Part shown: positions 35,885 to 47,893 of the stretch, in pieces | How the letters are laid out: each line of letters starts with the position of its first letter | Numbering within the stretch: the first letter of the stretch is position 1 | Program-made: the position numbers and the translations under genes | The notes under the pieces: model-generated | The model's database searches: none | What the model was told of the DNA's origin: nothing | What the model saw: only the letters and a program-made list of their open reading frames with translations | NCBI RefSeq assembly: GCF_016086655.4 | Contig: NC_052135.2 | Location: forward strand, 19,434,363-19,498,362 | Direction: 5' to 3' | Length of the DNA: 64,000 nucleotides | Source: Lepeophtheirus salmonis | Lineage: Eukaryota > Arthropoda > Copepoda > Siphonostomatoida > Caligidae

Positions 35885-36144
35885 TTCTGGAGAGGGAGAA
35901 GCTGGAAAGAAAGAAGGGGAGAAATTAGGATTGCCTCATTATCAAAAAGTCAGATCTAGGCACATTCATTGTTTTCACGTCCAATACATACGGATACATA
36001 CGGAACAAGCATGGATTACAACTCCCAACTATTTACCTTAGTTTTAATGATGGAAAATCACGGAGAATGGCCCTCAATCTCGATCCTCTCTCTCACTCAT
36101 GCAATTCCAGGACTCGAGAAGAAAAAGAGCTGCCTTTGAGAGGC

Positions 36145-36152
36145 TATTTATA
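36145..36152 (-). promoter_or_regulatory. TATA-like box for NAA50 (right copy)
   Basis: Exact mirror of the 31819-31826 box (reads TATAAATA on the minus strand). Its position relative to the splice donor and coding start is conserved. Confidence 0.5.
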
Positions 36153-36962
36153 ACCGTAACCGAGAAAAAAAATAATACTAGGCGCTCAATGTTTTTCTAG
36201 GGATTAAGACCCGTTGAGGGCCGAAATAGCCAATCCACACTCACTATTTCTTTTAGATACAAAATGAGAAAGAGCCAATTGAAAAGTCCAGTTCTTGAGA
36301 CATACGCTTCTTCAGCTGTTGCATTTTCATTAACATTTCCTCCTAGCTGCTCAATGCTCATCCTTTAAGCTTACTCATCCCGGGCTAGGTCTCTTTCTGG
36401 GTTGGACTCACCCCAATTAGAATTAATTGATTCCTAATGCAATGCAATAGTAGACTATTTCTCTAACTTTATATTTTAATAAATAGAACAAAATAGAATC
36501 CGTCTCGGATTCCGGAGATGATTTCAGAGATAGAGAGTAGAGTAGAACTCGTGATGGAAGGACATGGCCTATGGGAGAGTTGAGTTCAACTCGAGTCAAC
36601 TGACTTCAACTGACCTCAACTCCCCTTCAACTCCCATTTCTCTCTTCTTTTCTATTCTTGATTACATTGATATTAATTATTATCATAGACATAAATTGAT
36701 AATATTTATTTCGTTTCTTCCTACTCCAAGAGTTTCGTCGTTGTTTCGTCGTCCAATTCAATTAATAGAACGGATTTGGGCCCCAAAGCACGTCCTCTTG
36801 TCTCCAAACTGGAACAATTAAGATTTTGCAAACATGAAATGATGGATTGAAATTTAGAATTTAGAATTTCCAAATTGGAATGAATGTATGGAATAATCAA
36901 TAATTAGTGAATGAGTGAATGTGTTTGAATTAAGCACTTGAGAATCCTAAAATACGAGAAGA

Positions 36963-38057
36963 ATGTCCTCCTCTTCTTCGCCCTCTCCTTACCCTGTCAT
37001 TTTCGATGATGCGGATGATGGAAGACAATGCTGGATCTGTTATGCGTATGACGAAGACGATCCACAAGCTGTTTGGGTGAATCCTTGCAGGTATTATTTC
37101 TATTTCTCAGAGTAGAAATCATCTTTCTCTATGGATTTCTCCTTCTTCTTCTTCTTCTTAGGTGCAGCGGAACCACGAAATGGGGACATCAGATTTGCAT
37201 CCAGATGTGGATCGATGAGAAACAAAAGTACGCCAAACTCAATCCCGTTGAATGTCCTCAATGTGGCACTCCATATGTTGTTAGCTTTCCTCCTGTTCCC
37301 CACATTGTGAGTCTTTTGGACTCTTGTGATCAATTTGTTGAGCGGATATGTCCTGTAAGATCCAAATTCCTAATCTCTCCTTATTCTATTCCATTCCATT
37401 GTTTACAGATACTCACTGGAGGGATTTGTTTCGCCTCTGCCTACTGGTCTTGTGTCACGTATGGTGCCATCACGGTCATGCAATGCTCTGGTCACAAAAA
37501 AGGACTTTTACTTATGGAAAAATGTGATCCCTGCATATTGCTCATCGTTCTACCTTTAGTACCCATCGCTCTATGTATGGGGAAAATGATTCGATGGCAC
37601 GAGCCAGTCAGTTTTTCTTTCTTAATACACTAGTTCACTCAATCAAACTTCTTTCTTTTTTCAGATCATCAAGTTCTTACGCTATGCTGTCCCAAAAACA
37701 CCACTTACGAGATTCATCCTTCCAAGTTTTGCAGAGATACCCTCTAATCTATGTACTTCTTCTTCCACCTCCGTCGCAGCTGCTGTTTCAGATCCGATTC
37801 CCATCACTAGAATCCTCATTGGTGCCCTCTTCTTCCCAGCCATCTCTTCCATCATTGGAGCGACTCTATTCTCCACTTGGGACATGTCGCACTTCAAAAA
37901 AACACTCTGTGGTGGACTCACCTACATCGGCGTCAAGGGAGCATTCAAAATCTATCACAAGCAGTACATGTTTCTCAGGCTCAAGCAGAGAATCGTTTTG
38001 AACTTTAATGAGAAAAACAACAATAAGCCTCAGTCACAAGAGTCCTCCTCCTCATAG
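36963..38057 (+). CDS. MARCHF5: MARCHF5-like membrane RING-CH E3 ubiquitin ligase, intact copy
   Basis: Four exons: 36963-37090, 37162-37354, 37409-37606 and 37665-38057, all with GT-AG introns of 54-71 bp and phases that join cleanly, giving 303 residues. Residues 23-77 form a C4HC3 RING-CH domain: C23, C26, C42, C44, H52, C55, C74 and C77 (CWIC, CRC, GHQIC, CPQC). After it come four hydrophobic segments (about 108-132, 147-168, 220-243 and 255-275) with the family phrases YGAITVMQ, GHKKG, GKMIRW and KGAFKIYHKQ. MARCHF5 proteins sit in the outer mitochondrial membrane and ubiquitinate fission and quality-control substrates such as Drp1, Mid49 and Mfn1. Human MARCHF5 has 278 residues; the extra length here lies mainly in the N-terminus, the loop before TM3 and a serine/asparagine-rich tail. 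Divergent from NAA50. Confidence 0.93.
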
Positions 38058-38177
38058 TGGATGTATCTAAATATCTTTCGTCATCCAAAAAGACCTATAT
38101 ATATATATATAATATATCATTTAATATCATCCCATCTCTATTCTTTTTTCTTTTTTTAAGTATGGAACATTCAGTTT

Positions 38178-38853
38178 TAGCTATATTTATTATTATAATG
38201 ATTAGGAACACGGAATTTAATCACATTATATAGTTTATTAATTTTTTGACATTGTTATTTTGTGTTCTCTTATATCATTTTAATATTTGTAATATAGTTC
38301 CTCGGAAGAAAAAAAAATATATTTTATTATTCTCAAATTGATTATTTTTACTTAAGTTTTAATGTTGATAACAAATTATGTAAATTTCCTGATATATGTA
38401 TTTTTTGCTGAAAATTCTACGTCGAGACTTTAGTTATTCTTCTTAAAGAAGTTTCTACTTTGAATTTTACATACTCTTATCATTGTGTAAATACACCTAT
38501 AGTCGTAACTTCTACTCGGAATTCTTCAGGAAATTATAATAAAATTAAGCATATTATAAAATCATCAGCTAAAATATTAACACTAATATAAAATTTCGCC
38601 TCTAGCATAAATGAGAAGGCTTAGACCAAAATGTAATGAATAAACTTTTATTCCCTTATAACAATTAATAGATGAATATAATATAGTTGACTAAAGGTGT
38701 ATGATTTTAAATCATAGACCTTAGGTCAACTATGAACTATGCTTAATTTATATTTAGTGTGGAAACATTAACAAGTAAATCTGTCACTATGTTTGTGTAC
38801 TGTATACACTTCTCGAGTCATGGTGTTTTGTCCAGTCGTAGGTGAATAGTAGA
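38178..38853. other. AT-rich stretch with an imperfect hairpin
   Basis: 38683-38733 folds into an imperfect stem (GTTGAC..AAGGT.TATGATTT against its reverse complement). No gene seen. Confidence 0.5.
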
Positions 38854-39059
38854 TGTTGTTACATAATTATTATTAGCAAATATATCTTAGCCATTATATT
38901 TACTAGTAGCTAAGCCTATTCTTTCATCCGTCATCATATTCATCATTAACATTTGGTAGGAGATGTATGTAGTTCCAAGATCAAGAATCACGACGCTTTA
39001 TCCGGTAAGGAGAATAACATTTTTGATAAAACAATTCCTATATTGAATAATCGATGGAT

Positions 39060-40147
39060 TTAAGATATGGAAGAAGGACATAAGATTATGGCAAAAATTC
39101 ACCGACATAGATAAGAAGAAACAGGCAATTGGAATTTATTTATTTCTAAATGGGAAAGCAAGAGAGGCTACTACGGAATTAAAAGACGAAGAAATAGATT
39201 TACACTGGTGTTGAAAATATATTCGCCAAACTATTTTTACTTGAAGAAGGCATATGTCAAACTTCTTGGCATTCCAAGAACTATATGACCTAAGAAGAAG
39301 CCAGGGTAATAACATCAATCATTTTATCAGTCAATTATAAATTAATTGAAGAGAATATCTAGCTTCCAGATGCTGTACTTGCGTTTATGCTTCTTATAAC
39401 ATGTGATTTAAATCGCAATCAAAAGTATCTAGTACTTTCTGGAGTGAAGTTAGAGGGAAATATGTCGACGCTAAGAAGAATATTCAATGAACATCTTGCA
39501 AAGAAGAATGAGGTTATAGATTTTAGTAACCCTGATTAAAATGACAAACCGATAATGTTTACGAGGATGAAGAAGAATCCAGTCAATGACATGGCTAAGT
39601 CACAAAATGCAACATTTGCACTAGCGAGTTTCACTGGGCAAGAAATTGCAAGAAAAGAAGGCTGTGGAAATGTGGTGGTAATAGAGGAAGACGGAAATAT
39701 GATCTTACTTCATTTTTAACAGTATACGCTGAAGAAGATACTGATAATAAGTTAGAAGAATTGGTACAAAATTCGAAGGGCAAAGCTTTATCAGATTCTG
39801 GTTGTCCATCTACTATTTTTGGGCAAGGTTGGTTAGACGACTACATTAAAAATATGAGCAAATCTGATCGTATGAAGATATAAGAGTTCTCGGCAAAATC
39901 AATTTATACTTTTGATAATCATCAGAAGACAAAGTCAAAAATGAAGATCAAGCTACCATGTCTAATTGGGGTAACGCATACTTATATAACCACTGATGTT
40001 ATAGATAAGGACATACCGTTATTGTGGAGCAAAGAATCAATGCGGAAGGCGGAAATGGTACTCAATTTCTCAAATGATATTTTATTTTTTCGTGGCAAGA
40101 AGATCAAGCTTGGAAATTCATCATCGAGGCACTATACGATCAACTAA
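39060..40147 (+). pseudogene. Copia gag and protease region, broken
   Basis: Gag-like stretch from about 39070 (KKQAIGIYLFLNGKAREAT). A CCHC zinc knuckle at 39608-39649 reads CNICTSEFHWARNC. The protease active-site-like motif DSGCPSTIFG is near 39796. The longest clean frame, 39941-40147, follows the protease. Stops separate the parts. Confidence 0.7.
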
Positions 40148-40257
40148 GCAACAACAGCAGATGACTAGATCACAATAGATGGGCGTATAAGGATTGAAAA
40201 TTTGCAATGTTTACGGAATTGAAAAACCGAATAATGGACAAGGAGTTTAGAATAATG

Positions 40258-40990
40258 GATATAAAGCTACACAGACAATTTGGTCACCCACCGTCTACAA
40301 GATAAGTCGAATTTATCAAGGAGTCAAAATTCTATAGTAAAAAGTTGGAAGAAGAAATAATTCACATAACCAATAAATGTGAGATATGCATGAAAACGAA
40401 GAAACAAGAACCAAGACTAGTTGTTGCTTTACCGATGGGCAAAAGCTTGAATGGTGTTGTATCTATGGATCTCAAGTACTGGAAGAAAAACTGTTATTTT
40501 ATTATAATGGTCGATGCAGCTACAAGATTTTGTGCTGCGTGTACTATCAGTAACAAGGTACCATCCACCATCATTCAAGGCATTTTCAGAACATGGATAT
40601 CAAAATTTGAGGCACCTAATAAGTTCCTTATGGGCAATAGCCGGGAATTTAGCAATAAGGAGATGATTGAACAGGGAGAAAAATTTACCATTAGAATAAT
40701 GAACACAGCTTCATATTCTCCATTTTCGAATGGTCTATGTGAGAGGACAAAATGCCATTTTGGGTATTATAGTTTCAAGGTTGGTTGAAGATGACATCAC
40801 AAACGTGGATGTGCCACTTGATTGTGCTGTTGCAGCAAGGAATTATATGCAGAATTTTTGAGAATTTCCTCCTAACCAGTTAGTTTTTGGGTTTGACACG
40901 AATTATCCATCATTTGACGTTAATATGCTGCCTGCAATGGAATCAACAACCCAATCAGAAGCAGTTAGAAGATATTTGAATGTATTACAT
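40258..40990 (+). pseudogene. Copia integrase region, broken
   Basis: The zinc-binding HHCC part starts at 40270 (LHRQFGHPPS) and ends in CEICMKTKK. The core in frame 40345-40788 has VSMDLKYW (first Asp) and SPFSNGLCERT (Glu). The middle catalytic site, normally D-N-G-x-E-F, reads MGNSREF, so that Asp is lost. After a frameshift at about 40755, FPPNQLVFGFDTNYPS matches the usual integrase C-terminal stretch. Confidence 0.7.
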
Positions 40991-41859
40991 CATCTAGATG
41001 CGAATACATAAAAAATGAATCAAATGTCAAAAATCAAAGGGCTCTTTCGCATAATATCAGAGATGGAGCAACAAAAGACCTCGATATTGGTGATATGGTA
41101 TTTTACGAACGAAATGATGACTCGAAATAGAAAGATCCTGGCAAAATTATTGGAAAAGATGGTAAAGTGTATTTATTACGTCATGGTGCTTACTGTATAA
41201 GATGTCATGTTTGTATGGTGCAAAAAAAGTGTTGTAAAAGAAGATGTTCTAATGGTTAAAACAAATGTTGAAGCCCATCTTAATGGTATGGATCATGGTT
41301 ATGGTCAAATACAAGCAGACGTTGAAGAAGCTCGTGATGATGATGAAGATCATCATTATGGTCGAAGATAAAGAAGTGTTGTGGAAGCACGTATTGAAGA
41401 TGAAAATGTCATAGCTAGTCATACTGAAGATGAAGATATTTCAAATAGCAATGAAGAAGATGATTCCAGTAAAAGTGGTAAAAATCCTAGTGAACAGTTA
41501 AAAAGAAGAAGAGGTCGTCCACGTAATGAAGAAAAAGTTGCTTTGAAAAGGATCTATGTTGTCCAAAGGTTGGAGGAAATTTTGAAGCCATTGATCATAA
41601 TTCTGGCAAGTAGTTCAAAGGAAAATTTATTGGCAAAGCTGGAAAAGCCAATGGAAGATATAGGAGGTTGTATAATATCAGAAACAATGGTATTGGTGAA
41701 GAATATTTTTTTATATAGATACCTGGAAGGAGTGGAAGGTGGTAGAAGATGATCATGAAGTATTATTTAATATTAACTCTGGAGAAGTGAAGCATCCAAA
41801 AAGAAATGAAATTAACAATTGGAAAGAAAAAAAAGTTTTTGAAGAAGTGGAAGGTCATG

Positions 41860-42480
41860 GTCAAAGAACTATTTCTACGAGATGGATGGTGACAGAAAAG
41901 ATGGCAAAAGACAAATCAATCATAAAATAAAGACTGGTAGCAAGAGGATTTGAAAAACATGACAATGATATCCGAACAGATTCACCTACCTGTATCAATT
42001 AAGGACTAAGAATGACAATGATGGTAATGAGCTCAAAAGGTTGGATTTGGAACTCCATGGATATAAAAACTGGTTTTTTTTTTCAAGGAGGTCCAATATC
42101 AAGATATGTCTTTTTGAAACCACCGAAGGATTATTATATTGGAAAATTATAGAAACTCAACAAAGTAGTATATGGTCTAGTTGACGCAGCAAGATAATAT
42201 AAGCGTTTTAAAAGTTTCTTGTTAGAAATTGGAATGACTGTGTCAAAACTAGACAATTGTATTTTTTATTGGAAAACTCAATGGTATTATCTGTATTCAT
42301 ATTGATGATCTGTTGTGGGCTAGATCTAGTGTATTTAAAGAAAAAAATTGGGAAGATTTGAAAAAAATTTCAAACAAGAGCGGAAGAGATTGGAAATTTC
42401 AAATATCTTGGAGTTAATGTCAGAAGCCATAAGGATGGAACTATTCAAATGGATCAATTTCAGTATAATTCGTCTCTGGA
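41860..42480 (+). pseudogene. Copia reverse transcriptase region, broken
   Basis: Fragments in several frames: SPTCIN then WIWNSMDIKTGFFFQGG (motif A), VVYGLVDAAR (as YGLKQ-A-R in the family), and IHIDDLLWA (the polymerase Y/I-x-D-D box). Stops and frame changes occur between the motifs. Confidence 0.75.
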
Positions 42481-42526
42481 TGCCGTCAGTTTGAGTGACA
42501 AAAGAAGAAAAGAAAAATGGTAACCT

Positions 42527-43170
42527 TTGAGAGAAGATGAAATCAGAGAATACAGATCTATAATTGGCCAGCTTAACTGGGTTGCGACCCAAACTCGACC
42601 GGATATTTCTTTTGGAGTCAGTATGGTAGCTTCAAAGATGAAGAAACCAGTAGTACAAGATATTATTGAAGCAAATAAAATGGTCCGGAAAGTCACAACA
42701 CGCAATACCAGAATAACTTTGCCAAAGTTGGAAGATTTGAAAACGTGCAAAATTATATTTTATACCGATGTATCCTTGGCAAACGTCGAAAATAGTGGAT
42801 CACAAATGGGAATTTTCGTCATGATGGAAGATAAAAACGCAAAGGTATGTCCAATTGCATGGGTATATAAAAGAATAAAAAGAGTGGTGATGTCAACCTT
42901 GGCAGCTGAAACTCTGGCACTGTTGGAAGGAGCTTAACTGTGTTTCTACATCAATAGCCTAGTGGATGAAATTTGTAGATTTAAATTAGAAGGGATTTTA
43001 AAAACAGATCGCTAATCCTTAAAAGAATGCCTTCTAACAACGAAGCAAGTAGAGGACAAGAGATTGAGGATTGAGATTGCAAGGAGATGATGGAAAGATC
43101 GGAAATAAAGAAAGTTTGTTTGGGTCCAAACGAAAAATAATTTTTCTTCTTTCAACACATTTAAAGGGTT
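42527..43170 (+). pseudogene. Copia RNase H region, broken
   Basis: The frame 42527-42937 has QLNWVATQTRPDISFGVSMV (family start), YTDVSLAN (first catalytic Asp) and STLAAETLAL (catalytic Glu). In a later frame, TTKQVEDKRLRIEIA and FVWVQT continue to about 43160. Confidence 0.8.
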
Positions 43171-43189
43171 TAAAAATTAAAAATAAAAT

Positions 43190-45415
43190 TATTTGTTAAA
43201 GCAAACGAAGGCTTCAGAAGCGGATAACCAATTCTAAAGATTTATGTCGCCATTTAACAAAATAAAATAGGGTTTCTGGATTAAGTGAAGAAGCTCTGTC
43301 TACTGAAAGATCCAAATTTCCAAAAGAGCTCTTTCATCGTATGATCCATAATTTAAAAAAATGGGAATTAAAAGAAAAAATTTACTCGGAGGAATTAAAA
43401 CAATTTGCATTGACTTAGCAGTTTTTCTCTCAGAAGGGTTATGATTATGTCCCAAGGACTTTCAACATGACATTGCCACATCCTTCTATCATTAGAACCT
43501 AGTATGGATCGATTGGTGGTTCTCCTGGATTTACTCTAAAATCATTTCAAGCATTAAGGTTACGAGCTCAGCAACAAGAAAGCGCCAACGGTGAAAAAAT
43601 CTATTGCAACCTCAATCTGGATGAAATGAGTATAAAGAAAATGATTTAGTTTGATGGCAGTAAATACGATGGGTACGCAATATTGGCACAGGAGGGTCCG
43701 ACAATTCAATGACTCCTACCACAGAGGTTCTTGTACTGATGGTGGTTGTCATCAATGGGAGTTGGGAAATACCTATTGGAAACTTTATGATTCATAGATT
43801 ATCTGGGTGAGAAAAGGCAAATTTGGTTCGTACGGCTTTGAGTAAAGTTTATGATACGGTATAATCATTCCTAATATTACATGTGATGAACTCTGCAACT
43901 TTACTGTTTAACGCCCTCGGAGCTGTTCTCTGTCTAAATAGTATGAAAATTACGTTTCCTTATCCTTCCAATCCTGAAATCAAGATAGCAGTTATATTTG
44001 ATATTTGCCATATGGTGAAGCTCGTGAGGAATACATTTGCATCCTTTGGTGTTATGAAAAATCAAAAAGGAGAGGCGATTCGTTGGAACTTTATCAATGA
44101 ACTGTACTTATTACAGAAACATGAATGTCTGAGAGCTGGAACGAAGTTGAGAAAAGCTCACATTGAATAGAGAAGAATGAAAATGAAAGTAAATTTGGCA
44201 TGCCAAACACTTTCTAGAAGTGTAGCAGATGCTTTGGACATGCTCTCAAAGGATCTTCAAAACAAAAACTTTTCGAACTGTACGGCTACAGTATTTAATT
44301 AGAATATTTGACGCCTTATTTGACTTTTTTAACTCTAGGAATATATTAGGAGGCTCAACTAAAGGTCATTGAGAAGATCCAACTATGATTATTGGCGCCC
44401 TCTCTTGGAATCAAGCTACGACTATATCAAATAATTAAAAACTTGTAGTGGTAAAAAAGTCGCTAATACAAAGCAAAAAACAGGATATGTTGGATTTTTG
44501 ATTGTAATTCAGAGTTTTACACACTTTCATAATTATCTTATTGAAACAAATTATCTAAAATATATTCTAACATACAAATTCAGTCAAGATCACTTGGAAC
44601 TTTTCTTCTGTGCAATTCGATCTGCCAACGGGCATAATAATAATCCTTGGGTCAGAAAGTTTTCCTCTGCTTATAAAAGATTGATTATTCAACATGAGAT
44701 TAAATCAGGAATGAGAGGAAATTGCTTAAGTCAAGATAAAACCACCTTTCTATCTTCCCAGGGAAACAAAGGAAGATGCCAGATAAATATGGATAGCAAC
44801 CATATGGAATTTATTCGTAAACATGGCTTAATTGATGATCGACCATGACAACAGCAAAGGGCCTAATCCTAATTCTTGCATAGCAATTTCGGACTATAAA
44901 AGAGTGGTTATCACTTACATTGCCGGATTTGTAGTGAAAAAATTAGAAAAAACAATCTTTTTTGAAAAATGCGCTGAATTTTTGTGGTGTCTTCTTCAGG
45001 GTCGATTATGCCTTGATAAAACAAAAAGATTGGGGGGGGGGGAGGATTGCATCAAACAGCACTAACTTATCCTTCTAAGGATGTAATTGAAGTTTGTCTA
45101 GAAACTGAAAAGATGCTTGAAATACTTTTAAATTCTACAAAACGGGCATTGCGGAGAAATTCCAGCCGGACTCTTAAAATTAGCATTTCAATTTTGAAAA
45201 ATATTGGCTTTCGTAAAAATTAGGTCTTTCAATGCCTTAGTGATCATATATTTGATTCATCTCTAGAATCTAATCATATATTTTCCCTTATAAAAGCAAT
45301 TTCTCGATGTTATGCTATTATAAAACTGTATCACTTAGAAAAGATAGAAACTGAGACTGTAGAAGGAACCAAGATTCGTTGTGTCCTCACGAATCTTATA
45401 TAGTTTAAGAATCAA
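43190..45415 (+). pseudogene. Second P-element-type (THAP9-like) transposase relic
   Basis: Plus-strand blocks in family order: YSEELKQFAL and YDYVPRTFNMTLPHPS (43380-43490), GSPGFTLKSFQALRLRAQQQ (43520-43580), LDEMSIKKMI (43618), FDICHMVKLVRNTFASFGVM (about 44000-44055), KFSQDHLELFFCAIRS and NNNPWVRKFSSAYKRL (44578-44690), and YIAGFVVKKLE (about 44920). Stops and shifts interrupt it. No THAP domain was seen: the 5' end is missing and abuts the copia relic. No terminal inverted repeat like that of the 15-18.6 kb element was found, so it is a different lineage or a truncated copy. Confidence 0.8.
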
Positions 45416-47893
45416 TCATTTGAAAAATATCAATAATATTTTGAAAAACTTAATTTTATAAGAACATAATACTTTTTAGAATAAGTTATACTTCATTGAT
45501 TAAATGTTTATTTATCTTAAATATTCTAAAACATTTTTTTATTAAAATTAGTATGTACTAGAACAAACGAGAATATTAGGAATTTATAAGAAAAAATCAA
45601 ATATGAAAATGTTCTTCATTTTGGTGTTATAGGCTTCATGCGATTCAAGGCGAATTTAAATACCAATCGTAGATATTCCTATTAGAGATGAATTATGAGA
45701 CTCCTTCCTAAGGGTGAAAATTGAGGTTGATGAATTAATATAACATTAATAATGAACTATTTTGAATTTTAAAGATTTTATATTTAAACTTGCCATTTTT
45801 ATAATAGGATCATTTGAAATAAGTTGAGTATCCTCATTATCCATTAGATTCCTAAAATCACATGATTAAGTAATAGGAAACGGCGATTTAGTATATAATA
45901 TTTGAATGTTTTGATCCTTATGTTGTTTGTATTCGTCAGTTATCTCTCCCTTCAATTTTTTCATCAAGTAAGCACTCTATATTTTTTATCTCTATGGGTA
46001 TAATCAAACCCGTGAGCGGACAATTGGGCGAAAACATTTTTTCCGAAGGATTATTTAGGAGATTAGGCCGAAACATAATATTTAATAAATACTATATTGA
46101 TATAGGGGATTGCATATTTTAATTCAATTAAAAAAGATTTTATGATAAATTGCCCGATTGGTATTGTTCATATGCTATATATCTTTATATTGCGCGCACC
46201 AGACTCAACATTTCTTAGGCACTGAATCAAACTTACATAAGATAAGGAACACAAGACTTTGTAAAAAGCAATGTGAAAAATATTCATCCAAGAAATCTTT
46301 TGAAATTATCCAAATTCCTCAACGCTTTTTTATGGGAATTTTGAATATTCTAAATCACATTTGATTTACATTATTTCATATTGCTTATTTCTAAGTATGT
46401 CTGTCAAGATTTTTGTCTCATTTCTTACCAGTTGTTGTCCCGTAGAAAAACTTCAGGAACAAATGGATAATTAAAAAATATATCCACTCAAGTCATATCC
46501 ATGTTTCCAGTCTTGTTTCTAATGCTAAATTCAACATTTTCTCCTTTTTAATCATTATAATTTATAGCCTCTCCAAGCTGACTAACTCCAAATATCTTTT
46601 TATAAAGTATTCACATCTATTGCGTCGAACCTGATGATATTTTCCCTGCATAGATGATAACTACCATCTGTGTCCTAAAGCAACTCATTGTGGTGGTTAC
46701 GATTTAATCAGACGTAAACTAAAAAAACATTTACTCATGTTTCTATACTAACAATAATATGTCATTGCAATTATGGTTAAAACTGTCTTAAGGCATATAA
46801 AGCAATTTTTTTTCTTCAAATACTAAAATGTATAAAACTTATTTATATTTTTTGAATCAAAAAGTAGCAATAAGTTCCAAAATTTATCTTCCAAAGATTA
46901 AGAGATAATTAGTTAATCATTAAAATATATAAATTGTAATCTTTTGATTATTAGAACAGTTTTTAAAATTGAAGACTTCTTAAAATACCATCACAATTAC
47001 TAAATTAAAATAAACTCAATATTTTTTCTTCATATAACTGTAGGAGAATCATGAATAGTTAAAACTCTTCACATTTTGTTCAATTACTTTAAGATAATCT
47101 AGATTGGACATGGCAAATTTAAAAAAAACGAACTAATTAAATAACCCTTCTGATAAGTACTTTCTCTACAATTTACATTTAGGTATGAAATGCCCCAATC
47201 CTCCCAAAACTAAAGTCATAGAGACTAATCTCAAGTCAGCACATGTTATCCTTACACTAGAGGGTGGTGGGGGGTTCTCATATTTGTGTAGCTGAGAATA
47301 AAAAAAGAAGGGTTATTTTTTTTTATTAAAATTACTTTTATTCTTTTGGGAAATCGTATTGTATTTTAGGTAGGGTAAAAACTAATTATTCTTCAATACA
47401 TACATAAAATATTGACACCGTTGTAAACGCAACTATATATAAATAAAAATATGTCGTCATCACAAATATATGTATGTATGTACATTTGAATAGAAATAAG
47501 CGTCAGAATTCTTTAAAAAAATATTTTAATTGCTGCTTTGCTAATCATAAATTTCAATTCGCAGACCAATAAAAAAAAAATATATATATAGGTATATAAT
47601 AATATTATTAAATAAATTAACTTTTTTTGTTATATTTAGAACAATACTAAAAAATCATCATTATAATAATTTTAACCCAATCAAGTCATGAAACTATAAC
47701 AAATGCATTTTGAAAAAATATATATGTAATATATATATATATATAGGACGGACTATGAAAGCCAAAGTGAAAAATTACAGCATGGTTCTTCTTTCATATA
47801 CATATAAATATATATTAATGGCACGAGAGAGAGATTTCTATATAAGGCACTATTGGACGGTCTCATCATCGCGACTATTAAAGAATATATAAA
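45416..47893. other. AT-rich stretch, 3' side of ROCK, no gene seen
   Basis: Includes TA-rich microsatellites (about 47580-47590 and 47733-47745). Frames at 46158-46364 and 47710-47892 carry no recognisable domain. Confidence 0.45.

Larger units (their letters stand above)
34741..38177. repeat. Right arm of large inverted duplication (palindrome)
   Basis: Mirror copy of 29796-33228 (see that entry). Contains the intact MARCHF5 on the plus strand and NAA50 on the minus strand. Arm length about 3.44 kb. The right outer border diverges after 'tatggaacattcagttt' at 38177. Confidence 0.95.
38854..43190 (+). mobile_element. Degenerate Ty1/copia-type LTR retrotransposon
   Basis: Plus-strand blocks in the order gag, protease, integrase, reverse transcriptase, RNase H, the diagnostic order of Ty1/copia. 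A possible short 5' LTR is 38854-38951 (TGTTGTTACA ... ATTAACA) followed by TTTGGTAGGAG, which may be a tRNA primer site; this is a guess because no 3' LTR was found. The right end stops near 43190, where a P-like transposase relic starts. Many stops and frameshifts mean it is dead. The linker at about 41380-41560 encodes an acidic/lysine-rich region (GRPRNEE) between integrase and RT. Confidence 0.8.

Noticed and set aside
15030..45415. The two P-like relics as copies of the same element
   Set aside because: The 26-bp termini of the first were not found around the second, and the protein blocks are not close in sequence where comparable.
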